From Clostridium fessum (GTDB lineage Bacteria > Bacillota > Clostridia > Lachnospirales > Lachnospiraceae), in contig NZ_PYLO01000001.1 in the NCBI RefSeq assembly GCF_003024715.1, positions 1-64,000 on the forward strand: a stretch of DNA of 64,000 bases, in the 5' to 3' direction. Positions 10,004 through 19,540 of this stretch are shown here, one piece after another. Position numbers and translations under genes: made by a program. The notes under the pieces are model-generated. The model was not told the origin of the DNA, did not search any database, and was given only the letters and a program-made list of their open reading frames with translations. Positions within the stretch are counted from its first letter, which is position 1. Each line of letters begins with the position of its first letter.

Positions 10004-10732
10004 ATGTCAGGACATTCAAAGTTCGCCAATATTAAGCACAAAAAAGAGAGAAACGACGCAGCAAAGGGAAAAATCTTTACCGTTATCGGCCGTGAGATTG
10101 CCGTAGCTGTTAAGGAAGGTGGTTCGGATCCGGCAAACAACAGCCGTCTGCGTGATGTGATTGCAAAAGCAAAAGCGAACAATATGCCGAACGATACCAT
10201 CGATCGTGGTATCAAGAAAGCAGCCGGAGATGCAAACTCTGTCAATTATGAGAATCTTACATACGAGGGATATGGTCCGAATGGCGTCGCTATCATCGTA
10301 GATACCCTGACCGACAACAAGAACCGTACCGCAGCGAATGTCCGCAGCGCATTTACCAAGGGCGGCGGAAACGTAGGTACTCCGGGCAGCGTGTCCTTCA
10401 TGTTTGATAAAAAAGGTCAGATCATCATCGACAAAGAAGAGTGCGAGATGGATCCGGATGAGCTGATGATGCTTGCACTGGATGCAGGAGCTGAGGATTT
10501 CTCCGAGGAGGAGGACAGCTACGAAGTGATCACCGCACCGGAAGATTTCTCTGCAGTCCGCGAGGCGCTGGAGAAGGCTGGTGTTCCGATGATGGAAGCA
10601 GACGTTACCATGATTCCGCAGAACTGGGTAGAGCTTACCGATGAGGAATCCATCAAAAAGATGCAGAGAATCCTGGATCTTCTGGATGAGGATGATGACG
10701 TACAGGCTACTTACCATAACTGGGATGAGTAA
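10004..10732 (+). CDS. yebC: YebC/PmpR/TACO1 family protein
   Basis: The 242-residue protein matches the family from its first residues ([18 protein letters not shown]) through NPANNSRLR-like [27 protein letters not shown] and [12 protein letters not shown], to a C-terminal acidic end. Family members were long annotated as transcriptional regulators; some have since been linked to translation of difficult motifs such as polyproline. AGAGGAG lies 11 bases before the ATG. It has its own predicted promoter and appears monocistronic. Confidence 0.95.
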   Translation: MSGHSKFANIKHKKERNDAAKGKIFTVIGREIAVAVKEGGSDPANNSRLRDVIAKAKANNMPNDTIDRGIKKAAGDANSVNYENLTYEGYGPNGVAIIVDTLTDNKNRTAANVRSAFTKGGGNVGTPGSVSFMFDKKGQIIIDKEECEMDPDELMMLALDAGAEDFSEEEDSYEVITAPEDFSAVREALEKAGVPMMEADVTMIPQNWVELTDEESIKKMQRILDLLDEDDDVQATYHNWDE

Positions 10733-10783
10733 TTGATATCATATTTGATATAGATTTAAAAAAATAAAGATACGATTCATATA

Positions 10784-10882
10784 AAAACTGTCGCTGGAAT
10801 ACAATGGCGGGCTGGACTTTTCAAAGAAGAGGGCTGGCAGCCGGATGTATTTGGCGGCAGTTTTTGTGTAATAGGAATTTCC
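10784..10882 (+). repeat. Terminator-like hairpin carrying a dispersed palindromic repeat (copy 1)
   Basis: AAAACTGTCGC (10784-10794) can pair with GCGGCAGTTTTT (10854-10865) across a long loop. It runs into TTTTTGTGTAATAGGAATTTCC (two parts, 10861-10882). The same GCGGCAG-T run-GTGTAATA block recurs after asnA at 53529-53549, followed in both places by a CACATTC box, so it looks like a dispersed repeat used as a terminator. Confidence 0.5.
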
Positions 10883-10936
10883 TTGGAGACACATTCGTCT
10901 TTATTTTGCAAATTTTATGGAAGCGTTAAAGAAAAT

Positions 10937-10980
10937 AATACCATGTCCGGCAGCAATAAACTTGCCTGAACATGGTATTT
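10937..10980 (-). terminator. Terminator of pncB
   Basis: On the minus strand, AAATACCATGT pairs with ACATGGTATT, with an inner GGCA/TGCC stem, and the hairpin is followed by ATTATTTTCTTT. It begins 17 bases after the pncB stop. Confidence 0.8.
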
Positions 10981-10996
10981 ACTCGTATTTTATCTA

Positions 10997-12460
10997 CTAG
11001 TTGCTTGTATAATGATAGCTGTCTAACAGCTGTGCCTTCATATGCCACAGCTCGTTGGAGAGATCCACATGAATCTCATGCGGGTTTACCAGACGGCGGG
11101 ACTCGTCCCACAGCGTCTCCTGTTCTTTCTTGCAGTATTCGCGGATGTCCATAACCTTTGGAGACTCGTAAACGCATTCGCCGTTTTTGAAGATTGGAAC
11201 GAGAAGTTCGCGCATGGTGTAGGTGCCCGGCGCGAGGTGTGTCTTTTTCCATGTCTCGATCGGATCGAAGAGCAGAAGGGAATTCTTCTCATCGAACTCT
11301 TCATCCACGAGACAGATCAGATCTGCGATAATCTTGCCAGTCTCCTTGTCATAGATTCGCTGGATGGTCTTGTTGCCCGGATTGGTAACCTTTTCTGTAT
11401 TTTCCGAAAGCTTGATCTTCGGGATAAATTTGCCTGTGTGACGGTCCATGATGGCAGCCAGCTTATAAACGCCGCCGAAGGAAGGGCAGTCCTTGGAGGT
11501 GATGAGGTTTGTGCCGACACCCCAGGACGTGATGGCAGCGCCCTGAATCTTCAGGCTGTCGATCAGATATTCATCCAGATCGTTGGAGGCGGAGATGACT
11601 GCATCCGGGAATCCGGCGTCATCCAGCATCTTGCGGGCTTTCTTGGAAATATATGCAAGGTCGCCGCTGTCGAGGCGGATGCCGTAGAAAGTCAGCGGGA
11701 TACCGGCGTCGCGCATCTCCTGGAAGACGCGGATCGCGTTCGGAACACCGGAACCCAGGGTATCATAGGTATCGGCTAACAGGATGCAGGCACTCGGATA
11801 GAGCTTTGCATAAGCGCGGAACGCAGTCAACTCATCCGGGAAACTCATGATCCAGCTGTGTGCGTGGGTTCCCTTGACCGGAACGTCAAATAGTTTTCCG
11901 GCCAGTACATTGGAAGTGCCGATACAGCCGGCGATCATGGCAGCGCGGGCGCCATAGGTACCGGCGTCAGCACCCTGCGCGCGGCGAAGCCCAAACTCCA
12001 TGATTCCGTCCCCGCGTGCGGCGAAGACGATACGGGAGGTTTTGGTCGCGATCAGGCTCTGGTGGTTGATGATATTTAAGATGGCAGTCTCAACCAGCTG
12101 TGCTTCCATGATTGGCGCGATGACCTTGACGAGGGGCTCACGCGGGAAGACAACGGTGCCTTCCGGGATTGCGTAGATGTCACCCGAAAATTTGAAATTG
12201 TGAAGATATTCGAGGAAATCTTCATCAAAAATGCCGAGTCCGCGTAAGTATTCGATGTCGGCATCATCGAAGTGAAGATTTTTCACATAGTCAATGACCT
12301 GCTCTAAGCCGGCGCAGATGGAAAACGCATTTCCATCCGGGTTTGTGCGGTAGAACGCATCAAAAATGACGGTTTCGTTGGCATCTTTCTCCCGGAAATA
12401 GCCCTGCATCATCGTCAGTTCATACAGGTCGGTCAATAGGGTAAGGTTTCTTGGCTCCAT
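10997..12460 (-). CDS. pncB: Nicotinate phosphoribosyltransferase
   Basis: NAPRTase converts nicotinate and PRPP to nicotinate mononucleotide in NAD salvage. The 487-residue length is normal for the Gram-positive type. The N-terminus LLTDLYELTMMQGYF is the family hallmark. Also visible are the phosphate-binding and substrate regions FGLRRAQGADAG, GTHAHSWIMSF, LLADTYDTL and GIRLDSGDLAYISKKAR, and VGTNLITSKDCPSFGGVYKL. AAAGGAG lies 7 bases before the ATG. It is transcribed alone, divergent from ileS. Confidence 0.95.
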   Translation of the reverse strand: MEPRNLTLLTDLYELTMMQGYFREKDANETVIFDAFYRTNPDGNAFSICAGLEQVIDYVKNLHFDDADIEYLRGLGIFDEDFLEYLHNFKFSGDIYAIPEGTVVFPREPLVKVIAPIMEAQLVETAILNIINHQSLIATKTSRIVFAARGDGIMEFGLRRAQGADAGTYGARAAMIAGCIGTSNVLAGKLFDVPVKGTHAHSWIMSFPDELTAFRAYAKLYPSACILLADTYDTLGSGVPNAIRVFQEMRDAGIPLTFYGIRLDSGDLAYISKKARKMLDDAGFPDAVISASNDLDEYLIDSLKIQGAAITSWGVGTNLITSKDCPSFGGVYKLAAIMDRHTGKFIPKIKLSENTEKVTNPGNKTIQRIYDKETGKIIADLICLVDEEFDEKNSLLLFDPIETWKKTHLAPGTYTMRELLVPIFKNGECVYESPKVMDIREYCKKEQETLWDESRRLVNPHEIHVDLSNELWHMKAQLLDSYHYTSN

Positions 12461-12664
12461 AATATTCTCCTTTGTTGCGAAAGACGGCTGCGGGCACGCC
12501 CTTCTTTTTATATATAGTATACTTCATTGTTTATATTTGCAATGAATGTCTGTGTCTGTTTTTTAAAGTAAATACAGACATATTTTATATACTATACCAT
12601 AAAATCAGGGGAATGGCAAAATAATGATAATTTTATAACATGTGAATCATATCCGAAACATTCC

Positions 12665-12693
12665 TTGACAACCATCTGGAAAAAAGATACAAT
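12665..12693 (+). promoter_or_regulatory. Promoter of the ileS T-box transcript
   Basis: TTGACA (12665-12670) and TACAAT (12688-12693) are spaced by 17 bases, just upstream of the T-box leader. The region 12461-12664 otherwise holds the divergent pncB promoter area and AT-rich DNA with no ORF. Confidence 0.8.
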
Positions 12694-12721
12694 GTCCATG
12701 TTAGTGATTTGATTACTAATT

Positions 12722-13010
12722 ACGATAGGAAAAGCAATGATGGAGACAGTAGCGCCGCACGGAAAGCGGGAGCGAGGCAGGGACGGTGAGAGCCTGCTGT
12801 GAGTAAAGCGGATGCGAAGATCACTCCGGAGCTTCGGGCTGAACCATTTTTGGAAGTCTGAGCGCCGTTTCTGACAGCGCCCGGAAGGAAAATTCAGTAA
12901 GTACCGACGGTTTCCTCCGTTATAGGGAGCGCATATAAAGGTATGCAGTAATAGGTGGTTAAAAGCAAGTGGGCCCTTGTCCTGTTACAGGATGGGTCCA
13001 TTTTTATTTC
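12722..13010 (+). promoter_or_regulatory. T-box riboswitch controlling ileS
   Basis: The leader has the T-box layout: a long stem I region, then a T-box-like sequence ATAGGTGGTT (12951-12960) in the antiterminator position. A strong terminator follows, TGGGCCC...CCTG/CAGG...GGGTCCA at 12970-13000, with a T-rich tail. A candidate isoleucine specifier triplet ATC is at 12820-12822, followed by AC as in many specifier loops. Uncharged tRNA-Ile would pair with both sites, favour the antiterminator and let transcription enter ileS. The specifier choice is my inference; the T-box call rests on the terminator, the T-box and the downstream gene. Confidence 0.88.
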
Positions 13011-13070
13011 ATAGAAAAAGACGTTCTATGAAATAAAAACTTTATTTCATATTTTTAGGAGGAATTTATC

Positions 13071-16000
13071 ATGTACAACAAAGTTCCGGCAAACATGAAT
13101 TTCGTGGAACGTGAAAAGAACATTGAGAAGTTCTGGGAAGATGAGCAGATTTTTAAGAAGAGTATCGACAGCCGTAAGCAGGGACCGACCTATACATTCT
13201 ATGACGGACCGCCTACCGCAAACGGCAAGCCGCACATCGGACACGTGCTGACCCGTGTTATCAAGGATATGATTCCGAGATACCGCGCGATGAAGGGCTA
13301 CATGGTTCCGAGAAAGGCTGGATGGGATACCCACGGTCTTCCGGTTGAGCTGGAAGTAGAGAAGATGCTGGGACTGGACGGCAAGGAGCAGATTGAGCAG
13401 TATGGTCTGGAGCCGTTCATCGAGCACTGTAAAGAGAGTGTCTGGAAATACAAAGGAATGTGGGAAAAATTCTCCAACACCGTTGGTTTCTGGGCAGACA
13501 TGGAGCATCCGTATGTTACCTACCACAACAGCTTCATTGAGTCTGAGTGGTGGGCATTAAAAGAAATCTGGAACAAGGGACTTCTTTATAAGGGCTTCAA
13601 GATCGTACCGTACTGCCCGCGCTGCGGCACCCCGCTGTCCAGCCATGAGGTGGCACAGGGATATAAGGACGTCAAAGAGCGTTCTGCGATTGCTAAATTC
13701 CCGGTAAAGGGCGAAGATGCATACATTCTTGCATGGACGACCACCCCGTGGACACTTCCGTCCAACGTGGCGCTCTGTGTAAATCCGGACGAGACATATG
13801 TAAAGGTAAAAATGAAAGAGGATGGCACGGTTTATTATATGGCGCAGGCGCTGTGTGATACCGTTCTGGGCGAGGGCACTTACGATGTCCTGGAAACCTT
13901 TGTCGGAAAAGATCTGGAATATAAAGAGTATGAGCCATTATTTGACTATGCCGTAGCAACCTGTGAAAAACAGCATAAGAAAGCATTCTACATTGTCTGC
14001 GATAATTATGTAACACTGACCGATGGTACCGGTGTCGTACACATTGCGCCGGCATTTGGTGAGGATGACTCTAAGGTCGGCAGAAAATATGACCTTCCGT
14101 TCGTACAGTTGGTAGACGGCAAGGGCGAGATGACGAAGGAGACTCCGTGGGCTGGTATGTTCTGCAAGAAAGCCGATCCGGAGGTTCTGAAAGCATTAAG
14201 AGAAAGCGGACTTCTGTTCTCTGCACCGGTATTTGAGCATAGCTACCCGCACTGCTGGCGCTGCGATACACCACTTATCTACTATGCACGTGAATCCTGG
14301 TTCATCAAGATGACCGCAGTCAAGGATGACCTGATCCGCAACAACAACACGATCAACTGGATTCCGGAGAGCATCGGTAAAGGGCGTTTCGGCGACTGGC
14401 TGGAGAATGTCCAGGACTGGGGCGTGAGCCGTAACCGTTACTGGGGTACTCCATTAAATATCTGGGAGTGCGAGTGCGGCTGCCAGCACGCGATCGGAAG
14501 CCAGGCAGAATTAAAATCTATGAGCCCGAACTACACGGACGTTGTGAAAAAATATGCAAAAGAGATGGATCAGGAGGCAAATGGAGAGGTTGAGCTTCAC
14601 CGCCCATTCATCGATGATGTGACGATCACCTGCCCGAAGTGCGGCAAACAGATGCACCGTGTACCGGAGGTTATCGACTGCTGGTTTGATTCCGGTTCCA
14701 TGCCATTTGCACAGCATCATTATCCATTTGAAAATAAAGAACTGTTTGAGCAGCAGTTCCCGGCAGATTTCATCTCCGAGGCGGTTGATCAGACGCGTGG
14801 ATGGTTCTACTCCCTGTTAGCTATCTCGACCCTGATCTTTAACAAGGCGCCGTACAAGAATGTTATCGTTCTGGGGCATGTCCAGGATGAGAACGGACAG
14901 AAGATGAGTAAGTCCAAGGGCAACGCGGTTGACCCGTTCGATGCACTGCAGACTTACGGCGCTGACGCGATCCGCTGGTATTTCTACATTAACAGTGCAC
15001 CGTGGCTGCCGAACCGTTTCCACGGAAAAGCCGTTATCGAGGGACAGAGACGTTTCATGGGTACTCTCTGGAATACCTATGCATTCTTTGTACTCTATGC
15101 GAATATTGATAATTTTGACGCAACCAAATATACGCTGGAATACGATAAACTTCCGGTTATGGACAAATGGCTGCTGTCTAAGTTAAACAGCCTCATCAAA
15201 GAGGTGGACGACGATCTGGGCAACTACCGCATTCCGGAGGCTGCAAGAGCGCTCCAGGATTTCGTCGATGATATGAGTAACTGGTATGTCAGAAGAAGCC
15301 GTGAGCGTTTCTGGGCGAAGGGCATGGAGCAGGATAAGATCAATGCGTACATGACACTCTACACCGCACTGGTAACTGTAGCGAAGGTAGCGGCTCCGAT
15401 GATTCCGTTCATGACCGAAGACATTTACCAGAATCTGGTTCGCAGTCTGGATAAAGAGGCACCGGAGAGCATCCATCTGTGCGACTTCCCGGTTGCAAAT
15501 GAGGCGCACATCGACAAGGATCTGGAAGCGAAAATGGAAGAAGTCCTGAAGGTTGTCGTTCTGGGTCGTGCAGCAAGAAATACTGCTAACATCAAGAACC
15601 GTCAGCCGATCGGACGTATGTTCGTGAAGGCAGAGACCGCTCTGCCGGAGTTCTATCAGGAAATCATCCAGGATGAGCTGAATGTGAAGAAGGTAGAGTT
15701 CACGGATGATGTCCGCGCATTTACCTCCTACAGCTTCAAGCCGCAGCTTCGTACCGTTGGACGCAAGTATGGCAAGTATGTAAACGAGATCAAAGAGATT
15801 CTTGCAGGTCTGGACGGAAATCAGGCGATGGATACCTTAAATGAAACCGACCTTTTAAGCTTTGAGACGCAGGACGGTACAAAGGTAGAGCTGGCAAAAG
15901 AAGATCTTCTGATTGACATGGCACAGGTACCGGGCTTTGTATCTGAGGGTGATAATTTCGTTACCGTTGTTCTGGACACCAATCTGACACCGGAACTCAT

Positions 16001-16259
16001 CGAAGAGGGCTTTGTCCGCGAGATCATCAGTAAGATTCAGACGATGCGTAAGGAAGCCGGTTTTGAGGTAATGAACCATATCAACGTATTCCAGGATGGA
16101 AATGATAAACTTGCAGAAATTTTAAAGAAGCATACAGAGGAAATCAAGAAAGAGGTTCTGGCTGATAATATCCTGATTGGCACCATGAGCGGATACACAA
16201 AAGAGTGGGATATCAATGGCGAAAAAGGTATGTTTGGTGTTGAGAAAACGACTGACTGA
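13071..16259 (+). CDS. ileS: Isoleucyl-tRNA synthetase, long type-2-like form
   Basis: This class I synthetase charges tRNA-Ile. The protein has 1062 residues. The HIGH motif is PHIGH (about residue 65) in GPPTANGKPHIGHVLTR, KMSKS is QKMSKSKGNAVDP (about 610), and the tryptophan-rich editing domain (TTPWTLPSN) is present. The length, the GWDTHGLPVELEVEK segment and the C-terminus without a Cys4 zinc finger point to the type 2 (eukaryote-like) IleRS clade, some members of which tolerate mupirocin. AGGAGG lies 8 bases before the ATG. It is the target of the T-box. Confidence 0.95.
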   Translation: MYNKVPANMNFVEREKNIEKFWEDEQIFKKSIDSRKQGPTYTFYDGPPTANGKPHIGHVLTRVIKDMIPRYRAMKGYMVPRKAGWDTHGLPVELEVEKMLGLDGKEQIEQYGLEPFIEHCKESVWKYKGMWEKFSNTVGFWADMEHPYVTYHNSFIESEWWALKEIWNKGLLYKGFKIVPYCPRCGTPLSSHEVAQGYKDVKERSAIAKFPVKGEDAYILAWTTTPWTLPSNVALCVNPDETYVKVKMKEDGTVYYMAQALCDTVLGEGTYDVLETFVGKDLEYKEYEPLFDYAVATCEKQHKKAFYIVCDNYVTLTDGTGVVHIAPAFGEDDSKVGRKYDLPFVQLVDGKGEMTKETPWAGMFCKKADPEVLKALRESGLLFSAPVFEHSYPHCWRCDTPLIYYARESWFIKMTAVKDDLIRNNNTINWIPESIGKGRFGDWLENVQDWGVSRNRYWGTPLNIWECECGCQHAIGSQAELKSMSPNYTDVVKKYAKEMDQEANGEVELHRPFIDDVTITCPKCGKQMHRVPEVIDCWFDSGSMPFAQHHYPFENKELFEQQFPADFISEAVDQTRGWFYSLLAISTLIFNKAPYKNVIVLGHVQDENGQKMSKSKGNAVDPFDALQTYGADAIRWYFYINSAPWLPNRFHGKAVIEGQRRFMGTLWNTYAFFVLYANIDNFDATKYTLEYDKLPVMDKWLLSKLNSLIKEVDDDLGNYRIPEAARALQDFVDDMSNWYVRRSRERFWAKGMEQDKINAYMTLYTALVTVAKVAAPMIPFMTEDIYQNLVRSLDKEAPESIHLCDFPVANEAHIDKDLEAKMEEVLKVVVLGRAARNTANIKNRQPIGRMFVKAETALPEFYQEIIQDELNVKKVEFTDDVRAFTSYSFKPQLRTVGRKYGKYVNEIKEILAGLDGNQAMDTLNETDLLSFETQDGTKVELAKEDLLIDMAQVPGFVSEGDNFVTVVLDTNLTPELIEEGFVREIISKIQTMRKEAGFEVMNHINVFQDGNDKLAEILKKHTEEIKKEVLADNILIGTMSGYTKEWDINGEKGMFGVEKTTD

Positions 16260-16305
16260 TGTGCCTGACGGGAAACCGTGATACTACGAATATTAGGAGG
16301 ACAGG

Positions 16306-18774
16306 ATGCGCGAGATCAGCAAAGAAGAGTTTAAAAAGAGTATTATCGAAAATGTAAAGAACCAGTACCGCAGAACGATCGACGAGGCGACACCGCAGCA
16401 GATATTCCAGGCTGTGTCCTATGCGATCAAGGATGTGATTATCGACGACTGGATTGCAACCCAGAAGCAGTTTGACGAGACAGGCGCAAAGAAGGTATAT
16501 TACCTTTCTATGGAGTTTCTGATGGGACGTGCGCTTGGTAACAATATCATCAACCTGGGTGCAAAAAAAGCAGTGAAGGAAGCACTGGAAGAGCTGGGTT
16601 TTGACCTCAATGCGATTGAGGATCAGGAGCCGGATCCGGCACTTGGAAACGGCGGTCTGGGGCGTCTGGCAGCATGTTTTCTGGATTCCCTGGCAACGCT
16701 TGGTTATCCGGCTTACGGCTGCGGCATTCGTTACCACTACGGTATGTTTAAGCAGAAAATTCAGGACGGCTACCAGGTGGAGGTGCCGGATGAGTGGCTG
16801 AAAAACGGTTATCCGTTCGAGCTTCGCCGCCCGGAGTATGCGACCGAGGTTAAATTTGGCGGTTATGTCAAGACCGAGTGGGACGGTGAGCGCAACCATT
16901 TTGTACAGGAAGGTTATCAGTCTGTTCTGGCAGTTCCGTATGATATGCCGATTGTCGGCTACGGCAACAACGTAGTCAACACCCTGCGTATCTGGGATGC
17001 ACAGCCGATCGACACGTTCAGCCTTTCTGCATTTGACAAGGGTGATTACCAGAAGGCGGTCGAGCAGGAGAATCTGGCGAAGAACCTGGTTGAGGTCCTT
17101 TATCCGAACGACAACCACTATGCGGGTAAAGAGCTGCGTCTTAAACAGCAGTATTTCTTCATTTCTGCCAGCTTACAGGTTGCTCTGAAGAAATTCAAAG
17201 AGACAAACGATGATATTCACAAACTGCCGGAGAAGATCGTATTCCAGATGAACGATACGCATCCGACCGTGGCAGTTGCTGAGCTGATGCGCCTGCTCCT
17301 GGATCAGGAAGGCTTAAACTGGGATGAGGCGTGGGGTATCACAACAAAATGTTGTGCATACACCAACCACACTATCATGGCAGAGGCACTGGAAAAATGG
17401 CCGATCGAGCTGTTCTCCCGCCTGCTTCCGCGTGTATACCAGATTGTGGAAGAGATCAACCGCCGTTTTCTGATCGAGGTACAGAATAAGTACCCGAATA
17501 ACTACGAGAAAGTTAAAAAGATGGCGATCATCTTTGACGGTCAGGTCAAGATGGCGCATCTGGCGATCGTAGCCGGATATTCCGTCAACGGTGTGGCAAA
17601 ACTTCACACCGAGATTCTGAAAAATCAGGAGCTGAAAGATTTCTACGAGATGATGCCGGAGAAATTTAACAATAAGACAAACGGTATCACCCAGCGTCGT
17701 TTCCTGCTGCATGGCAATCCGCTTCTGGCAGACTGGATCACGGAGCAGATTGGCGACGAGTGGATTACCGATCTTCCGCACCTGGCAAAATTAAAAGTAT
17801 ACGTCGATGATCCGAAATTCCAGCAGGAATTTATGAACATCAAGTACCAGAATAAACTGCGCCTGGCAAAATACATCAAGGAGCACAACGGAATCGACGT
17901 TGATCCGCGTTCCATTTTCGATGTACAGGTAAAACGTCTCCATGAGTACAAGAGACAGCTTTTAAATATTCTTCATGTAATGTACCTGTATAACCAGCTC
18001 AAAGACAATCCAAACATGGATATGGTTCCGAGAACCTTTATCTTTGGTGCGAAAGCAGCGGCAGGTTACCAGATTGCCAAGAAGACGATCAAACTGATTA
18101 ACTCTGTAGCAGATGTTATCAACAATGATAAATCCATCAATGGTAAGCTGAAAGTTGTGTTTATCGAAGATTACCGCGTTTCCAACGCAGAACTGATTTT
18201 TGCGGCAGCGGATGTCAGCGAGCAGATTTCCACCGCCAGCAAGGAGGCGTCCGGTACCGGCAACATGAAGTTCATGCTGAACGGTGCGCTGACGCTGGGC
18301 ACGATGGATGGTGCGAACGTGGAGATCGTCGAGGAGGTAGGCAAGGAGAACGCATTTATCTTCGGTCTGAGCGCTGACGAGGTTATCAATTATGAGAACA
18401 ACGGCGGTTACAACCCGGAGGAGATCTTCAACACCGACCAGGATATCCGCCGCGTGCTGATGCAGCTCATCAACGGCTACTATTCACCGCAGGATCCGGA
18501 GCTGTTCCGCGATATTTACAATTCTCTGTTAAATACAAAGAACAGTGCCAAGGCAGATACCTACTTCATCCTGAAAGATTTCCGTTCCTATGCGGAAGCA
18601 CAGAGACGCGTCGAGGCAGCTTACCGTGACGAGAACTGGTGGGCGAGAGCAGCCATGCTCAACACAGCAAGCGCTGGTAAATTCTCCTCTGACCGTACCA
18701 TCGAGGAGTATGTGCGCGACATCTGGCATCTGGAGAAGATCCATGTGGACGATGATGATGTAAAGGCACTGTAA
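16306..18774 (+). CDS. glgP: Glycogen/maltodextrin phosphorylase
   Basis: The enzyme releases glucose-1-phosphate from alpha-1,4-glucans with PLP as cofactor. The 822-residue length is typical. Visible family motifs are NPALGNGGLGRLAACF-like DPALGNGGLGRLAACFLD (about 110), QMNDTHPTVAVAELMR, RLHEYKRQLLN and the PLP-lysine region EASGTGNMKFMLNGALTLGT (about 650-670). TTAGGAGGAC precedes the ATG. It follows ileS by 46 bases with no terminator seen, so read-through from ileS is possible, although the functions are unrelated. Confidence 0.95.
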   Translation: MREISKEEFKKSIIENVKNQYRRTIDEATPQQIFQAVSYAIKDVIIDDWIATQKQFDETGAKKVYYLSMEFLMGRALGNNIINLGAKKAVKEALEELGFDLNAIEDQEPDPALGNGGLGRLAACFLDSLATLGYPAYGCGIRYHYGMFKQKIQDGYQVEVPDEWLKNGYPFELRRPEYATEVKFGGYVKTEWDGERNHFVQEGYQSVLAVPYDMPIVGYGNNVVNTLRIWDAQPIDTFSLSAFDKGDYQKAVEQENLAKNLVEVLYPNDNHYAGKELRLKQQYFFISASLQVALKKFKETNDDIHKLPEKIVFQMNDTHPTVAVAELMRLLLDQEGLNWDEAWGITTKCCAYTNHTIMAEALEKWPIELFSRLLPRVYQIVEEINRRFLIEVQNKYPNNYEKVKKMAIIFDGQVKMAHLAIVAGYSVNGVAKLHTEILKNQELKDFYEMMPEKFNNKTNGITQRRFLLHGNPLLADWITEQIGDEWITDLPHLAKLKVYVDDPKFQQEFMNIKYQNKLRLAKYIKEHNGIDVDPRSIFDVQVKRLHEYKRQLLNILHVMYLYNQLKDNPNMDMVPRTFIFGAKAAAGYQIAKKTIKLINSVADVINNDKSINGKLKVVFIEDYRVSNAELIFAAADVSEQISTASKEASGTGNMKFMLNGALTLGTMDGANVEIVEEVGKENAFIFGLSADEVINYENNGGYNPEEIFNTDQDIRRVLMQLINGYYSPQDPELFRDIYNSLLNTKNSAKADTYFILKDFRSYAEAQRRVEAAYRDENWWARAAMLNTASAGKFSSDRTIEEYVRDIWHLEKIHVDDDDVKAL

Positions 18775-18801
18775 AAGGAGTAAAAAGAGGGAGGACACAC
18801 T

Positions 18802-19326
18802 ATGAGAGGATACAGAAAAAGACCGGGGACACAAGGATTTTCGGTTCCTCTTGTGGGTGCTTCCCTCTTTTTTATCATTTCGCTGTTTTTGTTTGCTTCT
18901 TATAAAAACAGCGCCTATCAGCAGGCGAAAAAGGAAATCTATTCGCTTTATACGGCGAACCGGGCGTTTGATCTGGATGAGGTGTATCAGGACGGTCTGA
19001 CGGCGATCTATGCGAAAGAGTATGGAAAGACGGCAACCGAGGCTGGATGCGAGGCGCTGGAGCAGACGGGGCTTCCGTATGTCCTTTTATTATCGCAGTT
19101 TTCCGCACCGGTGGAACGCGTGTATGTGACGAACTGTCAGCTGAGCGAGACGGGGCGGGATAAGAAGGCGCGGACGTATGACTACACGGTTTCGGTGCGT
19201 TTCTGCCTGGAAAAAGGCGATGAGGTGCTGGCACCGGAGAAGACGATGGACTTTCATGGAACTGTGGTGATGAAGAAAAAGGGATGGTTCCGCTGGCTGC
19301 TGGATGGTGTGACGCTGGGGGAGTAA
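18802..19326 (+). CDS. Single-pass membrane-anchored protein, unknown function
   Basis: The 174 residues comprise a basic N-terminus (MRGYRKRPGTQGF), one membrane helix (about 14-33, PLVGASLFFIISLFLF) and an extracytoplasmic alpha/beta domain of about 140 residues with two cysteines. No family is recognised. GAGGGAGGA lies before the ATG. It sits between glgP and spoIID, 27 bases after glgP. Its position beside spoIID hints at a sporulation or envelope role, but that is only context. Confidence 0.65.
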   Translation: MRGYRKRPGTQGFSVPLVGASLFFIISLFLFASYKNSAYQQAKKEIYSLYTANRAFDLDEVYQDGLTAIYAKEYGKTATEAGCEALEQTGLPYVLLLSQFSAPVERVYVTNCQLSETGRDKKARTYDYTVSVRFCLEKGDEVLAPEKTMDFHGTVVMKKKGWFRWLLDGVTLGE

Positions 19327-19395
19327 AAGAATGATAGAGGGGAAACTGGAAGAGACTGCAAAGGGCGGCGGAGGAAAAGCCGGAGCGTAGACTTG

Positions 19396-19425
19396 TGATA
19401 TTTTTTGAGTGCCTGTCATAAGATA
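19396..19425 (+). promoter_or_regulatory. Sigma-E-like promoter before spoIID
   Basis: GATATT (19397-19402) and CATAAGATA (19417-19425) are spaced by 14 bases. This fits the mother-cell sigma-E pattern (ATA-type -35, CATAnnnT -10), about 115 bases before the start of spoIID. Confidence 0.55.
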
Positions 19426-19540
19426 AGGAAGGCAGAGAAAAGAAGCAGGTTTGTAAGGCATTGAAACCATAAGTTTACTGGTATGGCAAAACAGAAAATG
19501 CGTGAAACCGTACTGGAACAGTCAAAACAGGAGAACCGAA

